Shown: positions 40,925 through 49,583 of the stretch, piece after piece
How positions within the stretch are numbered: position 1 is the stretch's first letter
Layout: each line of letters starts with the position of its first letter
Notes under the pieces: generated by a model
Seen by the model: only the letters and a program-made list of their open reading frames with translations
Database searches by the model: none
Told to the model about the DNA's origin: nothing
Source of the DNA: Rhizobium rosettiformans
Lineage (GTDB): Bacteria; Pseudomonadota; Alphaproteobacteria; Rhizobiales; Rhizobiaceae
Reading direction: 5' to 3'
Assembly: GCF_016806065.1 (NCBI RefSeq)
Contig: NZ_CP032405.1
Coordinates: 3,190,001-3,254,000, forward strand
Length of the DNA: 64,000 bases
Translations under genes and position numbers: made by a program

Positions 40925-41935
40925 ATGATTCAGAAGAATTGGCAGGAACTGATCAAGCCGAACAAGGTGGAATTTTCCTCCTCCGGCCGCACCAAGGCGA
41001 CCCTCGTCGCCGAGCCGCTTGAGCGTGGCTTCGGCCTGACGCTCGGCAACGCTCTGCGTCGCGTTCTCCTGTCGTCGCTTCGTGGTGCAGCCGTCACGGC
41101 TGTCCAGATCGACGGCGTTCTGCACGAGTTCTCGTCTATCCCGGGCGTTCGCGAAGATGTCACCGACATCGTCCTGAACATCAAGGAAATCGCCATCAAG
41201 ATGGACGGCGACGATGCCAAGCGCATGGTTGTCCGCAAGCAGGGTCCGGGCGTTGTTACCGCCGGTGACATCCAGACGGTCGGCGACATTGAGATCCTGA
41301 ACCCCAACCACGTGATCTGCACCCTCGACGAAGGTGCTGAAATCCGCATGGAGTTCACGGTCAACAACGGCAAGGGCTATGTTCCTGCCGAGCGCAACCG
41401 CGCGGAAGATGCACCGATCGGTCTCATCCCGGTCGACAGCCTCTATTCGCCGGTCAAGAAGGTGTCCTACAAGGTGGAAAACACCCGCGAAGGACAGGTT
41501 CTCGACTATGACAAGCTGCTGATGACCATCGAAACCGATGGTTCGGTCACCGGGGAAGATGCAGTCGCTTTCGCGGCTCGTATTCTCCAGGACCAGCTCG
41601 GCGTCTTCGTCAACTTCGACGAGCCGCAGAAGGAAGCCGAAGAAGAAGCCGTCACCGAGCTTGCCTTCAACCCGGCGCTGCTCAAGAAGGTCGACGAGCT
41701 GGAGCTTTCGGTCCGCTCGGCAAACTGCCTGAAGAACGACAACATCGTTTACATCGGCGATCTGATCCAGAAGACCGAGGCAGAGATGCTGCGCACGCCG
41801 AACTTCGGTCGCAAGTCGCTGAACGAAATCAAGGAAGTTCTCGCTTCCATGGGCCTGCACCTCGGTATGGAAGTACCGGCATGGCCGCCTGAGAACATCG
41901 AAGATCTCGCCAAGCGCTACGAAGACCAGTACTGA
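40925..41935 (+). CDS. rpoA: RNA polymerase alpha subunit
   Basis: The 336-residue alpha subunit. The N-terminal assembly domain (residues 1-230) has [22 protein letters not shown]; the C-terminal DNA- and activator-binding domain (about 255-320) has [16 protein letters not shown] and the [12 protein letters not shown] helix-hairpin-helix. GAAGG lies upstream of the ATG. Confidence 0.98.
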   Translation: MIQKNWQELIKPNKVEFSSSGRTKATLVAEPLERGFGLTLGNALRRVLLSSLRGAAVTAVQIDGVLHEFSSIPGVREDVTDIVLNIKEIAIKMDGDDAKRMVVRKQGPGVVTAGDIQTVGDIEILNPNHVICTLDEGAEIRMEFTVNNGKGYVPAERNRAEDAPIGLIPVDSLYSPVKKVSYKVENTREGQVLDYDKLLMTIETDGSVTGEDAVAFAARILQDQLGVFVNFDEPQKEAEEEAVTELAFNPALLKKVDELELSVRSANCLKNDNIVYIGDLIQKTEAEMLRTPNFGRKSLNEIKEVLASMGLHLGMEVPAWPPENIEDLAKRYEDQY

Positions 41936-42050
41936 AAAAGATAAAGGCAGGGCCGTCTCTGCCTTTTCCAGTCAAACTGCGGGTGAATGCCCGTATGTGT
42001 CAGGAAACGGCAGCCTCTGAGACAGAGCCTGCACTCAAAGGAGAATAGCA

Positions 42051-42473
42051 ATGCGCCACCAGAAAGCCGGCCGCAAGCTGAACCGTACCGCCAGCCACCG
42101 TAAGGCGATGTTCGCCAACATGGCTGCTTCGCTCATCACCCATGAGCAGATCGTCACGACGCTCCCGAAGGCGAAGGAAATTCGCCCGATCGTCGAGAAG
42201 CTGGTCACCCTCGGCAAGCGCGGCGACCTGCACGCTCGTCGTCAGGCCATCTCGCAGATCAAGGACGTTGATGCCGTCAAGAAGCTCTTCGACGCCATCG
42301 CAACGCGCTACGCCACCCGCAACGGCGGCTACCTGCGTATCATGAAGGCCGGTTTCCGCCAGGGCGACAACGCCGCCATGGCTGTCATCGAATTCGTCGA
42401 GCGCGACGTTGACGCCAAGGGTGCAGCCGACAAGGCCCGCGTCGCCGCTGAAGCCGAAGCTGAAGCTGCGTAA
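42051..42473 (+). CDS. rplQ: 50S ribosomal protein L17
   Basis: L17 (140 residues), near the exit tunnel. [20 protein letters not shown] is canonical; an acidic Ala-rich tail ends the protein. Last gene of the ribosomal cluster, followed by a strong terminator. Confidence 0.97.
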   Translation: MRHQKAGRKLNRTASHRKAMFANMAASLITHEQIVTTLPKAKEIRPIVEKLVTLGKRGDLHARRQAISQIKDVDAVKKLFDAIATRYATRNGGYLRIMKAGFRQGDNAAMAVIEFVERDVDAKGAADKARVAAEAEAEAA

Positions 42474-42502
42474 GTTACTTCCCGCAAGGGAAGGTTCAAA
42501 AG

Positions 42503-42529
42503 GCCGGGTGAGCGATCACCCGGCTTTTT
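42503..42529 (+). terminator. Rho-independent terminator of the alpha cluster
   Basis: A perfect 9-bp stem (42503-42511 with 42516-42524) with a GCGA loop is followed by TTTTT at 42525-42529, 30 bases after the rplQ stop. Confidence 0.9.
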
Positions 42530-42571
42530 GCGTTCTGGGCCGGACCACAAGAAGGTCGGATGCACACGAAA

Positions 42572-42619
42572 ACTTGACCGGAGCGGTCAAGTCTTTCCCA
42601 GACGCTTGATCTGCGTCAA
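42572..42619 (+). promoter_or_regulatory. Two palindromic candidate operators upstream of doxX
   Basis: An 8-bp inverted repeat, 42572-42579 with 42585-42592 (ACTTGACC / GGTCAAGT, 5-base centre), is followed by a shorter TTGA-N6-TCAA at 42606-42619. Sites of the form TTGACC-N-GGTCAA are typical of TetR-type operators. They lie 64-111 bases before the doxX start. Confidence 0.45.
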
Positions 42620-42682
42620 CAGCATTTGCTCTGACAGCGCTAACTTCGATCCATCGAATTATCGATGTAAAAGAGGTTCCCA

Positions 42683-43261
42683 ATGGTTGACGCATCCATT
42701 TTCAGCAATGACAGATCCCATCTGATCATACCCTCGCTCTCGACCTTCTATGACCGCATCGCCCAGCCCATGGCTTGGTCGATCTTCCGCCTCGCTGTCG
42801 GCGGCATGCTGTTGATCGAGGGTTGGCCTAAGATCATGGCACCCTTCGCGCAGGTCGGATTTGTGGAAAAGCTTGGCTTCTATCCGGGCTGGCTCTGGTC
42901 ACCGACGCTTGCTTTGCTGCAGGTCGGAGGCGGCCTCCTGATCGCGCTCGGCCTCTTCACGAGGCCCGCAGCGCTGGCCAATGGCGTGATGCTGGCTATC
43001 ACCCTCTATTTCCACATGGCCAACCCGTATGGCGACGCCTTCCTCACCCAGGCCGGCATCGATGCAATGAAGGCTGGCAGCGAATTCTTCACGCCGCAGG
43101 CCATGGCACGGCTTGCTGATGGCGGCCATGTCTTCCTACATCAGGTGCAGAGCAAGGCAGAACTCGCTTCGCTCTTCTGGACGGGTGGCGCCTTTCTTTT
43201 CGCCGCCTTTGGTGGCGGCTACCTCTCGCTCGACCGGCTGCTGTTCAAGAAGCAGTTCTGA
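42683..43261 (+). CDS. DoxX-family membrane protein
   Basis: A 192-residue integral membrane protein with four predicted membrane segments, at about residues 30-48, 68-90, 96-114 and 163-183. GGMLLIEGWPKI and GGGLLIALGLFTRPAALANGVMLAITLYFHM are typical of the DoxX family. Some DoxX proteins are the quinone-reducing subunit of thiosulfate:quinone oxidoreductase or part of redox-stress complexes; the role here is unknown. AGAGG precedes the ATG. Palindromic sites upstream suggest a dedicated repressor, not encoded in the window. Confidence 0.85.
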   Translation: MVDASIFSNDRSHLIIPSLSTFYDRIAQPMAWSIFRLAVGGMLLIEGWPKIMAPFAQVGFVEKLGFYPGWLWSPTLALLQVGGGLLIALGLFTRPAALANGVMLAITLYFHMANPYGDAFLTQAGIDAMKAGSEFFTPQAMARLADGGHVFLHQVQSKAELASLFWTGGAFLFAAFGGGYLSLDRLLFKKQF

Positions 43262-43279
43262 TACTTGCGCAGCACAAGG

Positions 43280-43310
43280 ACACCCGGTCGAAAGGCCGGG
43301 TGTCGTTTGT
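43280..43310 (+). terminator. Weak terminator after doxX
   Basis: An 8-bp perfect stem (43280-43287 with 43296-43303) with an 8-base loop, followed by CGTTTGTTTT. It separates doxX from the convergent sigma-factor gene, which ends at 43313. Confidence 0.6.
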
Positions 43311-43312
43311 TT

Positions 43313-44620
43313 TCAGTCTTGCGCCTCGGCGCAGCAACGCACCCGACCCATCAGAAACGACCGCTCGGTCTCGTTCCCGCTCAGTTCAGCCGCTCGCTCA
43401 AACTCCACGCGCGCCTCCGACATCCGTCCCAGCCGCATCAGAAAATCGCCCTTGGCGGCATAGAGCGCCGCGTAACCCGCCAGCTGCGGCTCCGCCTCGA
43501 TCTCCGCCAGCAGCGCAAGCCCCGTCTCGGGCCCGAACGCCATCGCATGCGCCACCGCCCGGTTCAGCGCCACGACAGGCGAGGGGACCCGCTCCAGCAA
43601 CCGGTCATAAAGCGCAGCACTCAGCGCCCAGTCCGTATCCTCAAATCGCGACGCCCGCGCATGCACGGCTGCAAGCGCCGCCTGCAGCGCATAGATCCCG
43701 TCTTCGCCTCCAAGGCGCGTCACCGTCACCAGCCCCTCGAGCCCGCGCTGGATCAGCAACCGGTCCCACAGCCGCCGGTTCTGTGTCTCGAGTGTCTGCG
43801 CGCTGCCATCCGATCCGATCCGCGCCTTGAAGCGCGAGGCCTGCAACTCCATCAGAGCCAGCAGCCCATGCGCTTCAGGCTCTTCTGGCGCGAGCCCGAC
43901 CAGAATGCGTCCGAGTCGCATGGCCTCGTCACAAAGCTGCGGCCGCATGAGGTCTTCGCCGCGGCTCGCCGCATAACCCTCGTTGAAGATCAGGTAGATG
44001 ACCTCCAGCACCGAGGCGAGACGTGCATCGCGTTCCGATCCAATCGGCACCTCGAAGGCGACGTCACCCTCCCGCAGCACCTTCTTCGCCCGCACGATGC
44101 GCTGCGCGACTGTCGTTTCCTGCGTGAGAAAGGCCCGGGCGATCTCCACCGTCGTCAGCCCGGCAATGACCTTCAGCGTCAGCGCCGTGCGCTGGTCGCG
44201 GGAAAGGAACGGATGGCAGGCGGTGAAGATCAGCGACAGCCGCTCGTCGCCGATCGCGTCGTCGAGGGTCGCCTCGACGGCCTCGAAACCATCCACATGC
44301 GCGGTTTCGATGTCGTGCATAAGCGTGGCCTCGTGGCGTGCCATCATCCGGCGACGGCGCCAGAGGTCGACAGCCCGCCGCTTGGCCGTCGTCATCAGCC
44401 ACCCACCCGGATTGGGCGGTGTGCCGGTTCGCGGCCAGGTTGCCAGCGCCGAAATGAGGGCCTCCTGCGCCAGGTCCTCCGCGAGGGTGAGATCGCCGAC
44501 ATGTCTTGCTAGCCCGGCGACCAGCCGGACTCGCTCGATACGATAGATCCTCTCGATGTCCGCGGCCGCAAGTGTCAGGTTCTTGGCAGCGCCTGCAGCC
44601 GGCTGTCCGTCTCGTCTCAT
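43313..44620 (-). CDS. ECF42-type RNA polymerase sigma factor with TPR-like C-terminal extension
   Basis: A 435-residue extracytoplasmic-function sigma factor. Sigma-2 is at about residues 25-90 (RLVAGLARHVGDLTLAEDLAQEALISAL, then GWLMTTAKRRAVDLWRRR), sigma-4 is near 140-190 (LTLKVIAGLTTVEIARAFL), and a long C-terminal region (about 200-435) with repeated helical pairs ends the protein. This architecture, with no anti-sigma gene and with a DGPF-domain gene alongside, defines the ECF42 group, where the extension controls activity. Two small genes upstream (45105 and 44670) complete the unit. The start is uncertain: ATG 44620 is used; a GTG frame opens at 44698 inside the upstream gene. Confidence 0.85.
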   Translation of the reverse strand: MRRDGQPAAGAAKNLTLAAADIERIYRIERVRLVAGLARHVGDLTLAEDLAQEALISALATWPRTGTPPNPGGWLMTTAKRRAVDLWRRRRMMARHEATLMHDIETAHVDGFEAVEATLDDAIGDERLSLIFTACHPFLSRDQRTALTLKVIAGLTTVEIARAFLTQETTVAQRIVRAKKVLREGDVAFEVPIGSERDARLASVLEVIYLIFNEGYAASRGEDLMRPQLCDEAMRLGRILVGLAPEEPEAHGLLALMELQASRFKARIGSDGSAQTLETQNRRLWDRLLIQRGLEGLVTVTRLGGEDGIYALQAALAAVHARASRFEDTDWALSAALYDRLLERVPSPVVALNRAVAHAMAFGPETGLALLAEIEAEPQLAGYAALYAAKGDFLMRLGRMSEARVEFERAAELSGNETERSFLMGRVRCCAEAQD

Positions 44621-44669
44621 GATCACGAGTATGGACGCGGCGTCAGCCCGGTCAACCACGGAGACCGGC

Positions 44670-45098
44670 TCAGGCGTCGACACCAGTCGTGTCGCCACCG
44701 GCAGCCGCCGGGTCCATCCAGAAGATTTCCCAGACGTGACCGTCAGGATCCTCTACCGACCGGCTCCACATGAAGCCGTGATCCTGCGGCGGGTTCGGAT
44801 CGGCCCGTCCGCCGGCAGCGCTGGCGGCCCCGACAACCCGGTCGACATCCGCATGCGCCTCTACGGTCAATGCCAGAAGCGTCTGGCTCGTCGCCTTCGC
44901 ATCGGCAATCGGGCGGGACGTGAACGTCCGGTAGAAGTCATGCGTCAGGATCATCACGCCGATCGTGTCCGTCACCATCATGCAAGCCGCATTCTCGTTG
45001 GAGAATTGCGGGTTCTTTGTCGCCCCCAGCGCTTGGTAGAAACCGGTCGAGGCAGCAAGGTCTGTCACGGGAAGGTTGATGAAGATCATCTTGCTCAT
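44670..45098 (-). CDS. COG3607-type glyoxalase/VOC-superfamily protein
   Basis: A 142-residue protein with the two beta-alpha-beta-beta-beta units of the VOC superfamily: FINLPVTDLAASTGFYQALG at the start, FSNENAACMMV, and the closing EDPDGHVWEIFWMDP. It is of the subgroup annotated as predicted lactoylglutathione lyase (COG3607). The usual first metal His is replaced (NLP in place of xxHxx), so enzymatic activity is uncertain. Located 6 bases after the DGPF gene and just before the ECF42 sigma gene; the three probably form one operon. Confidence 0.82.
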   Translation of the reverse strand: MSKMIFINLPVTDLAASTGFYQALGATKNPQFSNENAACMMVTDTIGVMILTHDFYRTFTSRPIADAKATSQTLLALTVEAHADVDRVVGAASAAGGRADPNPPQDHGFMWSRSVEDPDGHVWEIFWMDPAAAGGDTTGVDA

Positions 45099-45104
45099 GA
45101 TGGC

Positions 45105-45542
45105 TCAGCCCTTCGACTTCTGCTGAGCCGCGAGCCCTTCGGCGGCGCGGTCATGGCTCGCCTGTCCTTCCGGTGATGCGATCTCGGCGAAATCCTCCAT
45201 CTCGTAGAAGGGCCGGATCTCGATTTCGCTCGGTGCCATCATTGGGTTCGGGCAGCGTTTGACCCAGGCGACCGCCTCGTCCATGTCCTTCACCTCCCAG
45301 ATCCAGTAGCCGGCGACCAGCTCCCTTGTCTCAGCAAAGGGGCCGTCGATCACCCGCCGATCGGGTCCGTCGAAGGTCACCCGCTTGCCCATCTTCGATG
45401 GCTTGAGCCCGTCGCCCGAGAGCATGATGCCCGCCTGCACCAGTTCTTCGTTGAACTTGCCCATGTCCTCGAACAGCTTGGCCGGCGGCATGATGCCTTC
45501 TTCACTGTCTTCCGTCGCCTTCACCATCACCATGACACGCAT
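45105..45542 (-). CDS. YCII/DGPF-domain protein, partner of the ECF42 sigma factor
   Basis: A 145-residue YCII-related protein. N-terminal MVMVKATEDSEEG, the signature DGPFAETRE at residues 66-74 and the closing RCPNP-IEIRPF-like region define the DGPF family that is strongly linked to ECF42 sigma factors. The function is unknown; a ferredoxin-like fold is typical. First gene of the three-gene minus-strand unit. Confidence 0.88.
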   Translation of the reverse strand: MRVMVMVKATEDSEEGIMPPAKLFEDMGKFNEELVQAGIMLSGDGLKPSKMGKRVTFDGPDRRVIDGPFAETRELVAGYWIWEVKDMDEAVAWVKRCPNPMMAPSEIEIRPFYEMEDFAEIASPEGQASHDRAAEGLAAQQKSKG

Positions 45543-45654
45543 GTCTCATCTCCTCTCGTTGTCAGGACCTCTCTTGCGATCCTGCTCCCCCAACGAATGA
45601 GCTAAACCCATTTCGACACGGCATGCGAAAAAAATCTTTCGCAATCGGTTTCGG

Positions 45655-46548
45655 TCACTTCGGAATATGGATCGTGGCGCGGATATGCTTGAGCGAGGCG
45701 ACGATCGTAAACGTCATCATCACCAGCAGCGTCCAGGAACTCCACTTGCCCAGATGCACCGTCGACCAAGCGCCCAACTGGTTCGGATAGTGCCAGATCG
45801 CAAAAAAGGTCGAGATGTTCTCTGCCACCCAGATGAAGAAGCCGATCAGGATGAAGGCAAGCAGCATCGGCATCTGCCGGTCGCGGTCGAAAGGCCGGTA
45901 GATCACGGTGGTGCGGGCGTAGAGCCCGATCGAGAGCGCTGCCAGATACCAGCGATAATCGCCGATGTAGTGGTGGGTGAAGAAGTTGAGATAGATCGCG
46001 ACAGCCACCCCGATCGCCATCCAGTAGGGCGGGTGATGGCGGATCCTGACATCCAGCAATCGCCAGGCCTGGATGATGTAGCTGCCGACGGCGGCATACA
46101 TGAAGCCGGAGAATAGGGGCACGCCGAGAAGCTTGGTGTAGGCGAAGTCCTGATAGGTCCAGGATGGATTGGCACCTGCTGTCTTGAAGGCCTCCAGTGC
46201 AAAGCCGACCGCGTGGAAGAGGCAGATCGCCTTCAGCTCGTCCATCGTCTCGAGCTTGGTCCAGACCATCCAGATCTGGATGGCGAGCGCGATGATCAGC
46301 AGCACGTCGTAGCGTGGAATACCGAAGAGGCCGGTGCGTGGCACCGCAAAGATCGAGATGAAGAACAGGCCGGCAAACAGGCAGGCGCGCGCTTCCTTGA
46401 TTCCGAACATGACGAATTCGACGACGAATCGCCTGAAGCCGGTGAGCTGCGGATGCGGCGCATTGTCGATCAGTCGCCGGTCCAGCGCACTCAGCAGATC
46501 CCTGCGTCCCTCTGCCACCAGTGTCATTTGCCAGCCCCGCTGTTGCAT
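45655..46548 (-). CDS. DUF817-family integral membrane protein
   Basis: A 297-residue protein with about seven or eight membrane segments. Signature segments are FGIPRYDVLLIIALAIQ, ETMDELKAICLFHAVGFALEAFK, VPLFSGFMYAAVGSYIIQAW, and YLNFFTHHYIGDYRW; these match the DUF817 (B. subtilis YoaT-like) family of unknown function. Conserved Glu, His and Arg inside membrane segments suggest a transport or cofactor role, which is inference. The start may be ATG 46527. It is divergent from a DUF2809 gene, 28 bases away. Confidence 0.82.
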   Translation of the reverse strand: MQQRGWQMTLVAEGRRDLLSALDRRLIDNAPHPQLTGFRRFVVEFVMFGIKEARACLFAGLFFISIFAVPRTGLFGIPRYDVLLIIALAIQIWMVWTKLETMDELKAICLFHAVGFALEAFKTAGANPSWTYQDFAYTKLLGVPLFSGFMYAAVGSYIIQAWRLLDVRIRHHPPYWMAIGVAVAIYLNFFTHHYIGDYRWYLAALSIGLYARTTVIYRPFDRDRQMPMLLAFILIGFFIWVAENISTFFAIWHYPNQLGAWSTVHLGKWSSWTLLVMMTFTIVASLKHIRATIHIPK

Positions 46549-46576
46549 TCCGTTGCAACCTCAGTACTAAGCGCTC

Positions 46577-46999
46577 ATGGACGAAATCAAGGCAACGATG
46601 TCACAACGCCTGCGCCGGCTGGGGATGGCCTTTGCCATCATCGCGTGTGGCGTGGCTTTGAGGCTCGGCGGCTATGAGATCGGCCTGCCGTATTTTCTGG
46701 TGAAATACGGTGGTTCGACGCTCTGGGGCGCGATGGTCTTTTTCCTCATCGCCATGCTGCTGCCGCGACAGCCGATCGGACGCCTGACGCTCCTCGCCCT
46801 GGTAATCGCAGCGCTCACGGAGCTCACCCGCCTCTACCACACGGCCTGGCTCGACGAATTCCGCCTGACATTGGCAGGCGCGCTTCTGCTCGGACGTATC
46901 TTCTCCTGGTGGAATATCGTGGCCTATGGCCTCGGCATCGCCCTGGCAGCCTTCATCGAAGCGCGTCGTCTCACGCTTCCCGGCCAGCCGTCAGACTAG
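46577..46999 (+). CDS. DUF2809-family membrane protein
   Basis: A small 140-residue protein with four membrane segments. GLPYFLVKYGGSTLWGAMVFFLIAML and WLDEFRLTLAGALLLGRIFSWWNIVAYGLGI match the DUF2809 family, of unknown function. The start at 46577 has no good ribosome site; ATG 46598 has AAGG upstream and is a fair alternative. Its end overlaps the convergent msrQ stop by 4 bases. Confidence 0.82.
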   Translation: MDEIKATMSQRLRRLGMAFAIIACGVALRLGGYEIGLPYFLVKYGGSTLWGAMVFFLIAMLLPRQPIGRLTLLALVIAALTELTRLYHTAWLDEFRLTLAGALLLGRIFSWWNIVAYGLGIALAAFIEARRLTLPGQPSD

Positions 47000-47640
47000 C
47001 GGGTCGCCCCCGCCATGCGCTTGGCCCGTTTCCGCTCCATGATCTTCGGCCTTGCCAGCCGGTAACCGAGCAGGAGGATCGTGACCGTGATGTAGAAGGC
47101 GGCTTCCGGATCGATCACCTTCAGCGACAGTGCATAGTGCAGGATTGCCGCGAGCAGGATCGGATAGGTCAGCTTGTGCAGTCTGTTCCATCGCGGACCG
47201 AGCCTTCGGATCGACCACTGATTGGAGGTCAGCGCGAGCGGGATCAGCATCAAGAGTCCTGCCATGCCGAGCATGATGTAGGGACGCTTCAGGATGTCGC
47301 CGGCAATCGACGACAGGATCAGGCCCCGATCCAGCGTCAGGTACACGGTAAAGTGCGCCAGCACGTAATAGAATGCCAATAGCCCAAGCGCGCGCCGATA
47401 GGCGATGAGATTGATGCCAAACAGGTCCCGCAATGGCGTGACCGCGAGCCCCAGGCAGAGAAAGCGGAAGGCCCAGAGCCCCAGCAGATGCTCGAAGGCG
47501 CGCACGGGATCGGCGCCTAGCCCGCCATAGATCCCAAGATAGAAGGCATAAAGCCCCGGCATCAGCCCGATGGCATAAAGCGCCCAGATCGACGCCGGCT
47601 TGTAGCGGGCGGGCAGGGCAGGGAGTGCAAGCGCAGCCAT
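46996..47640 (-). CDS. msrQ: Heme-binding membrane subunit MsrQ
   Basis: A 214-residue membrane protein of the YedZ/ferric-reductase-transmembrane family, with six membrane segments and b-type heme ligands among HLLGLW (near 51), HFTVY and LHY-type histidines. It passes electrons from the quinone pool or flavin to MsrP for repair of oxidised methionine in periplasmic proteins. The ATG shares one base with the msrP stop, so the pair is coupled. Confidence 0.93.
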   Translation of the reverse strand: MAALALPALPARYKPASIWALYAIGLMPGLYAFYLGIYGGLGADPVRAFEHLLGLWAFRFLCLGLAVTPLRDLFGINLIAYRRALGLLAFYYVLAHFTVYLTLDRGLILSSIAGDILKRPYIMLGMAGLLMLIPLALTSNQWSIRRLGPRWNRLHKLTYPILLAAILHYALSLKVIDPEAAFYITVTILLLGYRLARPKIMERKRAKRMAGATR

Positions 47641-48590
47641 CAGTAGAACTTCGTCAGGTCCATGCCGTCATAGAGACTTGCGACCTCGTCGGCATAGCCG
47701 TTGAACGGCAGCGTATCGATCCGCGCGCCACCGAAGAGCCCATTCGCTTCGCCGATCCGCCGCTCGGTCGCCTGGCTCCAGCGTGGGTGATCGACCTCGG
47801 GATTGACGTTGGCGTAGAACCCGTATTCCGACGGCTGCAACAGGTTCCAGGTCGACGCTGGCTCCTCTTCCGTCAGCGTGATCTTGACGATCGACTTGAT
47901 GCCCTTGAAGCCGTATTTCCACGGCACGACGAGCCGGATCGGGGCTCCGTTCTGGTTGGGCAGCGTCTCGCCGTAAAGGCCGGTCGCAAGGATGGCCAGC
48001 GGATGGCGTGCCTCATCTAGGCGCAGGCCCTCGCGATAGGGCCATTCCAGCGCCTGGAAGATGCCGGCCTGTCCCTGCATCTCCTCGGGTCGGACAAGCG
48101 TTTCGAAGGCGACATACTTCGCAGAGCCCAGCGGCTCCACCCGGTCAAGCAAAGCTGAGATCGGGAAGCCGATCCACGGGATCACCATCGACCAGGCTTC
48201 CACGCAGCGCATCCGATAGACGCGCTCTTCCATCGGGATCTCGCTCATGATCGTTTCGATGTCGATCACCTGCGGCTTGGCGACCAGTCCGCCCACTTCG
48301 ATCGTCCACGGCCGCGTCGTCAGCGAGCCCGCATTGCGCGACGGATCTTCCTTGCCGGTGCCGAACTCATAGAAATTGTTGTAGGTCGTCACATCCTCTT
48401 TCGAGGTCAGCTTCTCGTCGAGCGTGTAGATGCTCGGCTTGGCGGCAAGCGGTGCGGCCAAAGCCGGAGAGCCGAGCCCGGCCGCGGCGATCCCGCCGGC
48501 CGCCACGCCCATGAATTGCCGTCGCTTGAGGTAGAGCGACTTCGGGGTGATCTCGGAACTTGCAATCTTGGGCGGATGGTAGACCGGCAT
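47640..48590 (-). CDS. msrP: Periplasmic methionine sulfoxide reductase, molybdopterin subunit MsrP
   Basis: A 316-residue molybdenum enzyme of the sulfite-oxidase fold. A twin-arginine signal is at residues 22-46 (KRRQFMG), and Cys129 in RMRCVEAW is the molybdenum ligand; [17 protein letters not shown] further on is a family signature. It reduces methionine sulfoxide in the periplasm with electrons from MsrQ. AGG lies upstream of the ATG. Coupled to msrQ. Confidence 0.94.
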   Translation of the reverse strand: MPVYHPPKIASSEITPKSLYLKRRQFMGVAAGGIAAAGLGSPALAAPLAAKPSIYTLDEKLTSKEDVTTYNNFYEFGTGKEDPSRNAGSLTTRPWTIEVGGLVAKPQVIDIETIMSEIPMEERVYRMRCVEAWSMVIPWIGFPISALLDRVEPLGSAKYVAFETLVRPEEMQGQAGIFQALEWPYREGLRLDEARHPLAILATGLYGETLPNQNGAPIRLVVPWKYGFKGIKSIVKITLTEEEPASTWNLLQPSEYGFYANVNPEVDHPRWSQATERRIGEANGLFGGARIDTLPFNGYADEVASLYDGMDLTKFY

Positions 48591-48748
48591 GGCTGACCTC
48601 TTGAGGCTCTCTCTGTCTTTCTAAGATAGAAGACGGGAGCATAGAGACCAGAGTTTCATCGTCTGGAAAAGAAGTCCGACAGGAACAATTTCGTGTAGGT
48701 CCGTATCGGCCGGCGGGTGTAAGGATTCGCGTCGATTGCCGACACGCG

Positions 48749-49354
48749 TCAGCCACACCAGCTCTGCTTGTGACCTTCCCAGCGATGCGCAATGCCGCGT
48801 GCAATCAGATCGTCGCCGACGGAGCGTCCATCCTGCAGGACTACCCGAAGCTTGCGGCCATATTGGTCCACGTCGCGTCGCTCTCGCCGTTCCATGACAA
48901 GGCCGCCGCCATTCAACGCGTCGAGGAGCGCAACCTGTGCCTCGAGCCCGAGGGCGCGTTCCCGCTCGCAGGCAGGGCGCCCGATCTCCGGCGTGTTGAT
49001 ATCAGAGATCCGGTATTTCACCGCCCGGTACCAGAAGGTGTCGCCATCGACGACGCAATTGATCCGCTGCGCCCCGGCGCAGGTCACGAAGCGGCCCTCG
49101 ATTGGCTCCGAACGGGGGGCGACGGCGCCGGTGATGGCGTAGTCGATCAGCTTGTTCGATGCCGGGACGACCAGATAGGAATAGGGAAGCTTTTCGAAAT
49201 GAATGACGGCGAGCACAGCAAGACACGCCATCATCAGGATGCGCCGCATCCGGTAGAGTGCTTTGAGCGGGTTCCAGCGCGGCGCAGGCTCGGGATTGAG
49301 CTTCTGACGGGCATCTTTCAGCAGGATCACGCGGGCAGGTTTCCGGGTCATCAT
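48749..49354 (-). CDS. Membrane-anchored thermonuclease-family (SNase-like) protein
   Basis: A 201-residue protein: a basic N-terminus, one membrane helix at about residues 38-54 (ILMMACLAVLAVI), then a staphylococcal-nuclease-like OB domain. VVDGDTFWYRAVKYRISDINTPE near residue 102 and DQYGRKLRVVL near 166 hold the Asp, Glu and two Arg expected in the active site. It probably cleaves nucleic acid outside the membrane. GGAGGA precedes two adjacent ATG codons, so the start is 49354 or 49351. Confidence 0.82.
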   Translation of the reverse strand: MMTRKPARVILLKDARQKLNPEPAPRWNPLKALYRMRRILMMACLAVLAVIHFEKLPYSYLVVPASNKLIDYAITGAVAPRSEPIEGRFVTCAGAQRINCVVDGDTFWYRAVKYRISDINTPEIGRPACERERALGLEAQVALLDALNGGGLVMERRERRDVDQYGRKLRVVLQDGRSVGDDLIARGIAHRWEGHKQSWCG

Positions 49355-49583
49355 GACTCCTCCTTCCGCGGTAAACTCTAATAAACACGTCTTGCCGCAG
49401 GCTTAACCCGATCACTCAAATGCGAATGAATTCGCCCTCGCCGTGAGCCCAAGGCGTACCGATTTGCCCCTGGATGCTAGTGACAGGGCAGGGGACATGG
49501 CTTAGACCAGTTCCAAAATGGCCGCCTTGCCTTGGCGCCGAGGGTGCAGGCATGGCGGCGAACAAGCCATCGAGGTGACACCC

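Noticed and set aside
49420..49446. Possible leader peptide (8 codons) upstream of ilvD
   Set aside because: Contains no Ile, Val or Leu codons and no attenuator pair, so branched-chain attenuation is not supported.
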